From Bufo bufo (lineage: Eukaryota; Chordata; Amphibia; Anura; Bufonidae), in the NCBI RefSeq assembly GCF_905171765.1, contig NC_053391.1:689993257-690057256 (forward strand): 64,000 nt of DNA, in the 5' to 3' direction. The position numbers and the translations under genes were made by a program. Of the stretch, positions 43,280 through 53,715 are shown piece after piece; position 1 is the stretch's first letter, and each line of letters starts with the position of its first letter. The notes beneath the pieces were generated by a model. It saw only the letters and a program-made list of their open reading frames with translations. It searched no databases and was not told where the DNA came from.

Positions 43280-44530
43280 TAGTTATACATCTTCTTGTAT
43301 ATAGTGATATGGACCATGCTGGTATAACCTGGGGATCTCCTGTATATAATTATATATGTACAGCTGGTATAAGTTATACATCTTCTTGTATATAGTGATA
43401 TGGACCATGCTGGTATAACCTGGGGATCTCCTGTATATAATTATATATGTACAGCTGGTATAACCTGGGTATCTCCTGTATATAATTATATATGTACAGC
43501 TGGTATAACCTGGGCATCTCCTGTATATAATTATATATGTACAGCTGGTATAAGTTATACATCTTCTTGTATATAGTGATATTGACGATGCTGATATAAC
43601 CTGGGCATCTCCTGTATATAATTATATATGTACAGCTGGTATAACCTGGGTATCTCCTGTATATAATTATATATGTACAGCTGGTATAACCTGGGCATCT
43701 CCTGTATATAATTATATATGTACAGCTGGTATAAGTTATACATCTTCTTGTATATAGTGATATGGACGATGCTGGTATAACCTGGGGATCTCCTGTATAT
43801 AATTATATATGTACAGCTGGTATAACCTGGGTATCTCCTGTATATAATTATATATGTACAGCTGGTATAACCTGGGCATCTCCTGTATATAATTATATAT
43901 GTACAGCTGGTATAAGTTATACATCTTCTTGTATATAGTGATATTGACGATGCTGATATAACCTGGGCATCTCCTGTATATAATTATATATGTACAGCTG
44001 GTATAACCTGGGTATCTCCTGTATATAATTATATATGTACAGCTGGTATAACCTGGGCATCTCCTGTATATAATTATATATGTACAGCTGGTATAAGTTA
44101 TACATCTTCTTGTATATAGTGATATGGACGATGCTGGTATAACCTGGGCATCTCCTGTATATAATTATATATGTACAGCTGGTATAAGTTATACATCTTC
44201 TTGTATATAGTGATATGGAGCATGCTGGTATAACCCGGGCATCTCCTGTATATAATTATATATGTACAGCTGGTATAAGTTATACATCTTCTTGTATACA
44301 GTGATATGGACCATGCTGGTATAACCCGGGCATCTCCTGTATATAATTATATGTGTACAGCTGGTATAAGTTATACATCTTCTTGTATATAGTGATATGG
44401 AGCATGCTGGTATAACCCGGGCATCTCCTGTATATAATTATATATGTACAGCTGGTATAAGTTATACATCTTCTTGTATACAGTGATATGGACAATGCTG
44501 GTATAACCTGGGCATCTCCTGTATATAATT
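43280..44530. repeat. minisatellite of 46-bp (A) and 45-bp (B) subunits, left block
   Basis: A begins AGTTATACATCTTCTTGTAT and B begins ACCTGGGCATCTCCTGTATA; both end GCTGGTATA. Occurrences of A at about 43280, 43371, 43552, 43733, 43914, 44095, 44186, 44277, 44368 and 44459 show steps of 91, 181 four times, then 91. The order is therefore AB, ABBB four times, then AB several times. Frames of 62 codons repeated every 181 bp are artefacts. Confidence 0.95.
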
Positions 44531-44531
44531 A

Positions 44532-45460
44532 CACTGAACAAAAATATAAACGCAACACTTTCCATTTTGCATGGATCTGAAACATTTTCTATATACACAA
44601 AAGACCCATTACTCTCAAATATTGTTCACAAATCTGTCTAAATCTGTGTCAGTGAGCACTTCTCCTTTGCCGAGATAATCCATCCCACCTCACAGGTGTG
44701 GCATATCAAGGTGCTGATTAGACAGCATGAATATTGCACAGGCCTTAGACTGCCCACAATAAAAGGCCACTCTGAAATGTGCACAGTTTTGCCTTACTGG
44801 AGGAGGGGGGTCAGAAAACCAGTCAGTATCTGGTGTGGCCACCGTTTGCCTCACACAGTGCAACACATCTCCGTCACATAAAGTTGATCAGGTTGTTGAT
44901 TGTGGCCTGTTGGTCCACTCCTCTTTAATAGCTGTGCGAAGTTGCAGAATATTGGCAGGAACTGGAACGCGCTGTCGTCTACGCCGATCCAGAGCATCCC
45001 AAACATGCTCAATGGGTGACATGTCCGGTGAGTATGCTGGCCATGCAAGAACTGGGATGTTTTCAGCTTCCAGGAATTGTGTACAGATCCTTGGAATATG
45101 GGGCCGTGCATTATCATGCTACAACATGAGGTGATGGTCGTGGATGAATGGCACAACAATGGGCCTCAGGATCTCGTCACGGTATCTCTGTGCATTCACA
45201 ATGCCATCAATAAAATGCACCTGTGTTCGTTGTCCATAACATACGCCTGCCCATACCATAACCGCACTGCCACCATGGGCCACTCGATCCACAACATTGA
45301 CGTCAGGAAACCGCTCACCCACACGACGCCACACACGCTGTCTGCCATCTGCCCTGAACATTGAAAACTGGGACTCATCCATGAACAGAAAGCCTCTCCA
45401 AAGTGCCAGACGCCATAGAATGTGAGCATTTGCCCACTGAAGTCGGTTATGACGACGAAG
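44532..45460 (-). mobile_element. truncated Tc1 element inside the A/B array
   Basis: The left end is a normal Tc1 terminus (TA then CACTGAACAAAAATATAAACG). The transposase N-terminal half and the other terminus are missing: at 45460 the sequence returns directly to the A unit (TATAAGTTATACATC). No second TA is evident. Confidence 0.85.
44890..45440 (-). pseudogene. Tc1 transposase C-terminal half
   Basis: Read on the minus strand it begins within the catalytic domain (LQWANAHILWRLALW), has the first catalytic Asp in FMDESQFSMF, the MVWAG block and HDNARPH with the second Asp, and ends with SPDMSPIEHVWD holding the Glu. A TAG codon replaces the residue before HDNARPH at about 45119. The DNA-binding domain is absent. 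This family differs from the other four Tc1 lineages in the window. Confidence 0.85.
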
Positions 45461-45545
45461 TATAAGTTATACATCTTCTTGTATACAGTGATATGGATCA
45501 TACTGGTATAACCTGGGTATCTCCTGTATATAATTATATATGTGT
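45461..45545. repeat. A/B minisatellite, right remnant
   Basis: One A unit and most of one B unit continue the array after the truncated Tc1 element. Confidence 0.9.
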
Positions 45546-45840
45546 GAAGTTCGCCGGCAGCCGGCCTCCCTACTGCAACGTATTCAGAGCAGGTGCAGTG
45601 AGGAAGCCGGCTGACGGCGAACGTCCTTCCCTCACTGCGCCTGCGCTGAATACTGAACGGGACGGCGCAGGTGTGAGATTTCCCCAGCAGACAGGAGACC
45701 AATGCTGGCCTGGCCCTGTCAATCAAGTGTAGAAGGGAGTGGAAAGAGGTAAGCGAACGGAGCCTCTAGGAGCAGGTGCAACGCCCCCCCATCTGCTCCT
45801 AGAGGCTCATTTGCATATTATAAAAGTTAGTTTTTCTAGA
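45546..45840. mobile_element. GC-rich fold-back repeat
   Basis: Mirrored segments include GCCGGCAGCCGGC with GCCGGCTGACGGC, and a hairpin AGCCTCTAGGAGCAG / CTGCTCCTAGAGGCT at about 45759-45808. The composition is unlike the AT-rich flanks. Probably a MITE; no target duplication found. Confidence 0.5.
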
Positions 45841-45885
45841 TGACGGCGGCACATAGTGACATGGGACTAATATGGTTATGTTCAG

Positions 45886-45915
45886 CTGACATTAGCACAT
45901 CGCTAATGTCAGACA
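45886..45915. repeat. short hairpin
   Basis: CTGACATTAGC and GCTAATGTCAG face each other with about five bases between them. Function unknown. Confidence 0.7.
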
Positions 45916-46009
45916 GGTTAATACCCATTTTTCTGATGACAGAAACCCTAGCTCTGTTATTTGGGAAGTGCATGGCTGCAATATCTGGACACTGGTTATG
46001 TCATTTTAT

Positions 46010-46044
46010 ATTGGGTGCTGTCATTGTATTATTTCAGCACTATA
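46010..46044. repeat. single unit of the 40-bp minisatellite
   Basis: GCTGTCATTGTATTATTTCAGCAC matches the first unit of the array at about 55930, almost 10 kb away. It is cut at a TA by the Tc1 element at 46045. Confidence 0.65.
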
Positions 46045-46715
46045 CAGTGGCATGCAACTATTTGGGCACCCCTGATCACAATTACTGCTACTGTGAATAG
46101 TTAAAGTCAAACATGACACACTTCTCTTTGTAATTTACGCAAAAAAATATATATATTTTTATGTTTTACAGCTGAAAATATATTTTTCATCTTTTAACAA
46201 AAAAGAAAAAGGGCCCAAAGCGAAACTTTGGGCACCCTGCATAGTTAGTACCTAGTAGCACCCACTTTGGTAAGTATCACAGCTTGTAAACTCTTTTTGT
46301 AGCAGCCAAGAGTCTTTCAATTTTGGTTTGAAGGTTTTTCATTCATTCTTCCCTGCAGATTTTTCCCTGCAGAAGTCTTCCAGTTCTGTGAGATTCCTGG
46401 GCGGTCTTGCATGCACTGCTCCTTTTCGGTCTATCCACACATTTTTAATGATCTTCAGATCAGGGGACTGTGACGGCCATGGTAGAACCTTCAACTTGCA
46501 CCTCTTTTCAACTTCTGCTTTTTTACAGTTGCTGTTATGTTTGCTTCCAGAATTTGCTGTTATTTCATTGAATCCATTCTTCCCTTTACTCGTAAAATAT
46601 TCCCAGTGCCATTGGCTGAACCACAACTCCGAATCATGATTGATCCACCCCCATGCTTAATGGTTGCAGAGATGTCCTTTTCATGAAATTATGTGCCATT
46701 TTTTCTCCAAACATA

Positions 46716-47649
46716 CAGTACAGACCAAAAGTTTGGACACAACTTCTCATTCAAAGAGTTTTCTTTATTTTCATGACTATGAAGGCATCAAAACTATGAA
46801 TTAACACATGTGGAATTATATACATAACAAACAAGTGTGAAACAACTGAAAATATGTCATATTCTAGGTTCTTCAAAGTAGCCACCTTTTGCTTTGATTA
46901 CTGCTTTGCACACTCTTGGCATTCTCTTGATGAGCTTCAAGAGGTAGTCCCCTGAAATGGTCTTCCAACAGTCTTGAAGGAGTCCCCAGAGATGCTTAGC
47001 ACTTGTTGGCCCTTTTGCCTTCACTCTGCGGTCCAGCTCACCCCAAACCATCTCGATTGGGTTCAGGTCCGGTGACTGTGGAGGCCAGGTCATCTGGCGC
47101 AGCACCCCATCACTCTCCTTCATGGTCAAATAGCCCTTACTTTCAAAGTTTTCCCAATTTTTTGGCTGACTGACTGACCTTCATTTTTTAAAGTAATAAT
47201 GGCCACTCGTTTTTCTTTACTTAGCTGCTTTTTTCTTGCCATAATACAAATTATAACAGTCTATTCAGTAGGACTATCAGCTGTGTATCCACCTGACTTC
47301 TCCTCAACTGATGGTCCCAACCCCATTTATAAGGCAAGAAATCCCACTTATTAAACCTGACAGGGCACACCTGTGAAGTGAAAACCATTTCAGGGGACTA
47401 CTTCTGGAAGCTCATCAAGAGAATGCCAAGAGTGTGCAAAGCAGTAATCAAAGCAAAAGGGGGCTACTTTGAAGAACCTAGAATATGACATATTTTCAGT
47501 TGTTTCACACTTGTTTGTTATGTATATAATTCCACATGTGTTAATTCATAGTTTTGATGCCTTCAGTGTAAATCTACAATTTTTATAGTCATGAAAATAA
47601 AGAAAACTCTTTGAATGAGAAGGTGTGTCCAAACTTTTGGTCTGTACTG
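46716..47649 (-). mobile_element. internally deleted Tc1 element, copy 3
   Basis: TA at 46714-46715 and 47650-47651; same ends and folded structure as copies 1 and 2 but in opposite orientation. It inserted at the TA in CCAAACATACC of the older Tc1 element, whose sequence continues on both sides. Confidence 0.92.
46857..47241 (-). pseudogene. Tc1 transposase with the catalytic core deleted, copy 3
   Basis: The reversed start codon is at about 47241 and the 90-residue C-terminal piece lies at 47129-46857 ([20 protein letters not shown]). The breakpoint equals that of copies 1 and 2. A second, forward copy of the 3' coding end lies in the right TIR at 47393-47488. Confidence 0.86.
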
Positions 47650-48206
47650 TACCTTTGCTCATTGTGACCAAAGAGTTCTATTTTAACCTCATTGGTCCTT
47701 AGAGTTTGTTAGGATGTTCTTTTACAAACTTCTGATGCTGAATTTTGTGATTAGGACACAGGGGATGTTTTCTTCTGATGACTCTTCCATGAAGGTCATA
47801 TTTGTGGAGGTATCACTGAACAGTAGAACAATGTATCACAACAGAGTCTGCTAAATCTTCCTAAAGATCTTTTGCAGTCAAGCGGGCTTTCTGACTTGCC
47901 TTCCTAGGATTCTTATGAGCAGCTGTCTTTGAACTCCACTGTTACTGTTAGCTACCATTAAAAAAATTGTTACTAAGGAAATCACAACCTGAAAACACTT
48001 TGTTATCTTCTTATAGCCTTCTCTTTCTTTGTGGGCCTCAACCATTTTTATTTTCAGAGTGTTAGGCATCTGCTTAGAGGAACCCATGGCTGCTGTTTTT
48101 TTGGACAAGGTTAGAGGAGTCTGGGTGTTCATAAAGCTTTGAAATTTCCACTCCTGGCATTTCCAAAGATGATTGTGAACAAACTTTAACCCTAGCAGGC
48201 TATTTA

Positions 48207-48470
48207 AAGAGGACCTTTCACCACTCACATGCCTGTTTTAATGCATTCCCCATGTAATAACAATTCTGGAGCATCTATTCTTATGGCTCTAAGTGGTGCC
48301 GTTCCTCTATTATTTCTTCTAGAAGTTATGAATGAAGTTCAGTCTGCAGTAAGGGTACCGAGGGGTGGTAACCGGTTGTGTATACTTCGCTGGACACCTA
48401 TCCAATTGATTTCTGGCTTAAAATACCCTTTATCGGGTTTCATTATTATTATATTTCAAATGTATAGTAG
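48207..48470. mobile_element. 5' end of a TTAA-type MITE
   Basis: TTTAAAGAGGACCTTTCACCAC is a MITE-like terminus next to TTAA. No mirrored right end is found before the PLE sequence begins near 48480, so the copy is truncated. Confidence 0.45.
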
Positions 48471-50096
48471 TTAGTAAACTATATAGAGACTTTATCACAG
48501 AGATAACTTATGTAAATCCCTACCCCCTATTTTTCAAATAAATGCAGTAAATGAGAATCCCTCATTTAAACCAACAGGGCTCATTGTATTGAGTCTGTAG
48601 ATCCAGCAAGCCTCACATTGCAATAACTTCCTGTCTAAATTGCCTCCTCTGGGTCCCAATTTCATCTTTTCTATTCCCCAGAAGCGTAGTCAATTTGTGT
48701 TTTTTCCATGAACATATCTCATATGTCTTGACATAGACGTGTCTTTCTCTGTCTCTGTTGTGCTTAAGTGGCCTGAAATATGACGCCTTAGTTCTTGTGA
48801 TGTCTCCCCAACATATAATTTGGGGCATGGGCATGAGGCTACATACTGTAAATTACCCCTTGGGTCTTACAGTTAATGAATTGTCTGATCTCATATTTTT
48901 TTTTATCACTTGGGTTAGTAAATTTTTTTATACGTGGTATGTATCTGCAAAAAGAGCAATCTCCACAGGGTGCTGATCCCCGGTATTTTTCTCTACTAGT
49001 TCCCATATCTTGAAGATAACTATGGACCAAATGGTCCTTCAGATTCAAGCCTCTACGATAGGTATTGATATGATTGCGAGTGAGAACTGGTCCCAGTTCT
49101 CTATCTGATTGTATAATATGCCAGTGTTTCTTTAAAATCTGGTATATTTCTCTGTTACATCCATCGAATGTACCAATGCATCTTATGATGTCATCATCTT
49201 TTTGGGGGGGAATTTTTAATAATTCCTCTCTCTTGGTATTTTTTACCCTATTAAAGGCTTTTGTATAAAGGCTTTTGTAAGTGGGCGAGTTGGATATCCC
49301 CAATTTTGGAATCTCTCAAGGAGATCATTGCTCTCCTTAATAAATGACATATCATTGGTACAATTTCTCTGGGCTCTCAAATGTTGGCCAACCGGGATCC
49401 CCCTTTTTAAAGGAAGAGGATGCCAGCTGGTCCAATGCAAATAACTATTTGTAGAGGTCGGTTTTCTGTAAATATCGGTATCAAGATGACCATCTTCTGT
49501 TTGTATTATTTTTAGATTCAAGAAAACAATCTCTTTCTCCCGGATTTCTTAAGTATATTTTATACCTATATCATTATTTTTCAATGCCTGGGTGAACTCA
49601 GAAAATCGTGAGTGTCCTCCATCCCATAGGATGAGGATTTCGTCTATATACCTGCTCCAAAATAATATGTGACAGGTATATAATGACATCCCCTCCGTAA
49701 AAACCAAGTGATCCTCCCATCACAAAAAAGATTTGCATAGGATGGGGCACATGACGTCCTCATCGCGGTCCCTTTGATTTGTTTAAAATTGTGCTCCTGA
49801 AACTTAAAATAATTGTGCTCCAAAATAAATTCTAATATAGACAATACCAATTCATTGTGATGTTGAAAATGTGTGCTCTTTGTGCTCAAAAATGGCTTTA
49901 CCGCCTGTAAACCAAGATGGTGTTGAATGTTTGTGTATAATGATTCGACATCCAGGCTTGCCAGTAAAATATCTGATGTCACTGTGATGTCATTTATCTT
50001 AAGGAGTAGGTCCTTGGTATCTTTGATATATGAAGGTAGCCATGTAACAAAGGGCCTCAGTATTTGGTCCACATATTCTCTAAGCCCCTGTGTCGC

Positions 50097-50695
50097 TGTC
50101 ACGGTCTCTAACATGACAGGTGTCAGAAGATCTAGGAGACTGGCTGCACGTGATGTGATGTGACAGCCTCTTCGGTATCACTTGTTTTCAGTGTTGTTGC
50201 TGGTATGACCACACCTCTTGTCTCAGGTGTATCCTAATGGTTATTACAACTCCTCTATTTAGTCTGGCTTCACCTATCATGCTATGCGGTTGATACCTTC
50301 AGTTTGGTATTGGAAGTGCTGGTGTGGTCCTCTTCTGAGTTCCTGATCGTCCATTTACTTCAGAAGTTCAGTGTTACTTCCCTTTCATATTTTGTTGTTT
50401 CCCCTCTGTCTTTTGTTACTAGGCCTCAGGGAGATGTTGGTTCTTTCATATGGGAATGAACAGGCCATCTCAAGCCCAGACACTACTCCAGGGCTATTCA
50501 GGGTTTCCAGGGTCTTAGGTTCCAGTGTATGAACATTCCTACCCTCAAGGTCTGTTCATACGGATAGGATTCAGGGCTAGGCTTAGGGTTTCCATAGGTG
50601 GTGTCCGTTTCCCTTTCCCTAGCTTTGAGGCCTAGTTCCTTTTCCCTTCCTTCCTGTTGTCGGTGTCATGTTCCCTCCCACATCACTACGTGACA
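50097..50695 (-). mobile_element. solo LTR, 600-bp family, copy 2
   Basis: On the minus strand it begins TGTCACGTAG and ends GACCGTGACA; the flanks GTCGC (50092-50096) and GTCAC (50696-50700) differ by one base, a probable 5-bp target duplication. Removing it joins the PLE frame from SGNDSVT to ATQGLREYVD. It aligns with the LTR at 8663-9262, for example around AGACCTTG and GGTAGGAAT. Confidence 0.85.
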
Positions 50696-51144
50696 GTCAC
50701 ACTGTCATTACCAGAGACTATGGGGCCTTCCTGGGGTCGGTGTCTTGTTCTTGTGCAACTTTGGGAGAGTATAAAAAGTTGGAATAGTTGGACTTTTATT
50801 AAACAGGTACATAAACTCATCCTTTGTAATTCAATTATTTTCTCTTGCCTCCAGTAATAACTTGTAGGATTTTCCTGTAATATCCTGTATGTTTTATCTC
50901 TAAGTAGCCTTAAGACCATGTCTACATAATCTTCCCTATCTTGAATAACAATATTTCCCCCTTTGTCACTAGGTTTTATTATAATATCTTCATTTGTTTT
51001 TAACTCCTCTAACGCAAGGAGTTCTTCTGGATTTAGGTTAGATCCTGCATGGTCTTTTCTCATTTTTAGTCCTTTTGTGTCCTGTGTTACCAACTGTACA
51101 AAGGTGTCTATTTCCTTAAATTGCACAAAAGGTGGTGTGTTTTT

Positions 51145-52123
51145 GCAGTACGCAGCCCTGCTGGGTGAGCGAATATGAGGTCACAGGGGTAGTTAACAAA
51201 CCGAGGGTTGTTCTTGGTACCCACAGTTTTTATATACCCTGTGATGGAGAGGCTGGCACATGGATCCTCTGGGGCACTCTCTGTGTATAGGGACCAGGCC
51301 AGGTGGTAGGTGAGGTGCCCTGGGTGTTGTAGGTTTAGTGTGTCTGTGGCAAGATCCCTTATAGTTTGTGACGCCAGTGCCGGTAAAGGTGGCACACCGA
51401 TTTATTGTCTGAAGAATTGAGGTACACACAGTTGCATAAACTAGAACTTCTTTTTACTGAAACAGTTCAACTATATACAGTCCTCAGTTAGTTCCATAGG
51501 TATAATGTTGAATACAGGCCGGCTTCATACAAATGGCAGGCAAAGTCTTTGCAAGATACTCAGAGTGTATAACACTTACAGATCAGGCTGTACTTTCCTC
51601 AGATCCTGTCTGGCTTTCACTAAGGCCCGTATGCCCTATTGCTGGCTTTATCCTTGGGTAGGGAAAACTTCCTCTGGTATATATCTTCTTGCTGTAAATA
51701 TCCTTCTGCCCTTCAGCTTTCTATTTAGCTGGATAAAAGTGGCTCTGCTCTGTACTTTGTAAGGTGCTGGATGACTTCAGGAGGGAACCTCTTCTCCTAG
51801 GGGAAAGCTAGGAGCCTGTGCTATCTAGCTGCATGTCAGAAGCTGCACTTCAGCTCCTGCCTGGCTGGAGTTAATCTTGGCTTCTGACCACACACCTCTC
51901 TCTGGTCAGGACCTGACTATATATACTAGGGGGTTCCCTAGCTCCCCCTACTGCCTAGGAGGAGGAACTACACCCCTAACAGGCCTGGTACACAGGAGAC
52001 AATATGAAAATACACATTACAATACAATATAAAATACCATAACCATGTTCCACAGGAGGTGGAGAACAACGTGACCACATTGACCCTTGTGTAGTGCCCA
52101 CCCTTACGTAGTGGGACACTACA
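51145..52123 (-). mobile_element. solo LTR, 979-bp family
   Basis: On the minus strand it starts TGTAGTGTCCCACTACG and ends CGTACTGC(A). A run of five A on both sides is the probable 4-5-bp target duplication. A TATA-like CTAGTATATATAG at 51917-51929 and AATAAA at 51401-51406 are in the right order for minus-strand transcription. The first 34 bases fold back on themselves (TGTAGTG.CCCAC / GTGGG.CACTACA). Removing it joins PLE codons ...KPKSKN and TPPFVQFKEID. Confidence 0.82.
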
Positions 52124-53072
52124 TTTTTAGATTTGGGCTTCAGGGAACTAAAGGGCAGATCTAGAATGACTTTATCTCCTTCATTTTCCCTAATTAGACT
52201 CTCCAATATTTCAACACTTCCTTCTCAAAGGTCCTACTAACATCTGACTCAGATTGTTTATGTGTTTTATGGAGGGCCAGCTTGTGTGCAAAGAGATTAA
52301 CGTCCTTAATTCATAAAAATGTGTCATATTGTGATATTGGGGAAAATGTTAAACCCCTACTTAGAAGTGATTTCTGAGCTGGTGTTACTCAACATTTAGA
52401 TAAATTAATGATTTGTTTGTCATTTATGTCCTTAATGGATTCGGACGGGTCTATTTGCTGTAAGCCCACTTCTCCCGATCCCTTAATTGTATCCCTGGTT
52501 GTCCTAAAAAAAATGGCGCTATTGTATTCTTTTCCCCAGGGGTAGTATTTGTCTGCAGGGATAATGCTGCCGGATGAGTAAAATCTTGACTGATATTTGT
52601 CATTGACTGTGATGATTGGGTAAAGGAGAAGGGCTGTACAGATGTAGAAGAAGTGCCTGTAGAGGGATTTACATTTGTATGGATCATCATCATACTTTGA
52701 TCTGTTTTCCTGAATTTTCTGGACATATTTGTGATATTTCTCTCCGACTTTAAGTAGGTCTTTTGGGTTACTATTTATTAAATCCTTTTATAAAAAAAAC
52801 CTGAAGAAGCAGGGTAACTATACAACAACTCAAAGGATAATTTAACAATAATCAATGTATTTACCAGATAGCTAGTGGGCCGCCAGTAATGATAAAGGTC
52901 AAAAAGAGGTAGGGCAAAGGACAAATAACAATGGGGCACAAAAAAGTTTCTCTAGTATAGCCCTGCTAAGTCCTCAGCCCAGGGATGACTCCTGAAGGTG
53001 GGGCCTCCCCGTCCCCATGCCTAACCTGGCTGGCCCTAAAAAAAGCCCTAATCGAAATTGGGTTTCCCTACT

Positions 53073-53110
53073 GCCCCGACGCGTTTCCCCCACAAGGGTT
53101 CATCAGGGTT
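53073..53110 (-). ncRNA. hammerhead ribozyme motif, left arm
   Basis: On the minus strand CTGATGA (53106-53100) is followed by ACCC-TTGT-GGGG as stem II and loop, then GAAAC (53087-53083), GC and GTC. All three core segments match the C-U-G-A-N-G-A / GAAA / NUH consensus. Stem III would have two pairs only, the minimal type I form known for PLE hammerheads. Stem I is weak here (two G-C pairs). Confidence 0.68.
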
Positions 53111-53227
53111 AGGGTCCCTTGTATTGACTACCCTTGCCAATCTCTGGTGCACGTAATGTATTATTGTTTGTTATCTATTGCAGTATCTAAGTGTTTTGGA
53201 CCCTGTATCTCTTTTTTCCCCGCACAA

Positions 53228-53266
53228 CCCCCTGATGAACCCTTGTGGGGGAAAACGCGTCGGGGC
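53228..53266 (+). ncRNA. hammerhead ribozyme motif, right arm
   Basis: CTGATGA at 53232-53238, stem II ACCC-TTGT-GGGG, then GAAAAC with one A more than the consensus, GC and GTC. Here stem I is better: CCCC just before the core can pair with GGGG just after GTC. The extra A may reduce activity. Confidence 0.65.
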
Positions 53267-53526
53267 AGTAGGGAAACCCAATTTCAATTAGGGCTTTTTT
53301 TAGGGCCAGCCAGGTTAGGCACGGGGACGGGGAGGCCCCACCTTCAGGAGTCATCTCCAGGCTGAGGACTTAGCAGAGCTACACTAGGGAAATTTTTTTG
53401 TGCCCCATTGTTATATGTCCTTTGCCCTACCTCTTTTTGACCTTTATCATTACTGGCGGCCCACTAGCTATCCGGTAAATACACTGATTATTGTTTACTT
53501 ACCCTGTGAGTTGTTGTATAGTTAGG

Positions 53527-53715
53527 CTACATGCACACGACCGTTGTGTGTTTTGTGGTCCGCAAACCGCGGATCCGCACGGATGGCAATTTGAGGAACG
53601 GCACGGACAGCCTTTAAAATAACTGCCTATTCTTGTCCGCAAAGCGCGGACAAGAATAGGACATGTTATATTTTTTTTGCAGGGCAACGGAACCGAGCAA
53701 CGGTAAGTTTTAAGG
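53527..53715. mobile_element. MITE-like repeat
   Basis: TAGGCTACATGCACACGACCG resembles the start of the other TTTCACACG-type repeats. It contains the internal inverted pair CCTATTCTTGTCCGC / GCGGACAAGAATAGG around 53625-53660. No target duplication was identified. Confidence 0.6.

Larger units (their letters stand above)
46339..48087 (-). pseudogene. decayed Tc1 transposase, split
   Basis: The N-terminal part is at 48087 downward: MGSSKQMPNTLKIKMVEAHKE, then a helix-turn-helix remnant (YKKITKCFQV). The C-terminal part is at 46626-46339 with [15 protein letters not shown], where the conserved NPIE has become KIIK, so the catalytic Glu is lost. The middle has frameshifts and holds the inserted element. 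Confidence 0.78.
46045..48206 (-). mobile_element. decayed Tc1 element interrupted by another Tc1 copy
   Basis: The left terminus is TA then CAGTGGCATGCAACTATTTG at 46043. Transposase remnants run on the minus strand on both sides of the insertion at 46716-47649. The right terminus was not found; similarity seems to end where a TTAA repeat starts at about 48205. Confidence 0.75.
52816..53526. mobile_element. palindrome of two PLE ends
   Basis: The arms (about 52816-53125 and 53212-53526) are inverted copies of about 310 bp, sharing TAACTATACAACAACTCA, GGTAGGGCAAAGGAC and CCCAATTTCxATTAGGGC, around a spacer of about 90 bp. Each arm has a hammerhead-like motif near the centre, facing outward. 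It carries no protein. It interrupts the N-terminal part of the larger PLE. Confidence 0.8.

Noticed and set aside
43374..44598. A series of 62-codon frames every 181 bp as a small gene family
   Set aside because: They repeat exactly with the A/B satellite and have no start context, signal or domain.
45196..45726. 176-codon minus-strand frame as a gene
   Set aside because: It joins shadow sequence of a Tc1 remnant, satellite sequence and a GC-rich repeat, three unrelated pieces.
53040..53290. Cysteine-rich frames 52985-53365 (plus) and 53499-53687 (minus) as small proteins
   Set aside because: They lie in the PLE palindrome and a MITE. Mirrored DNA explains the frames, and no secretion signal or domain is present.
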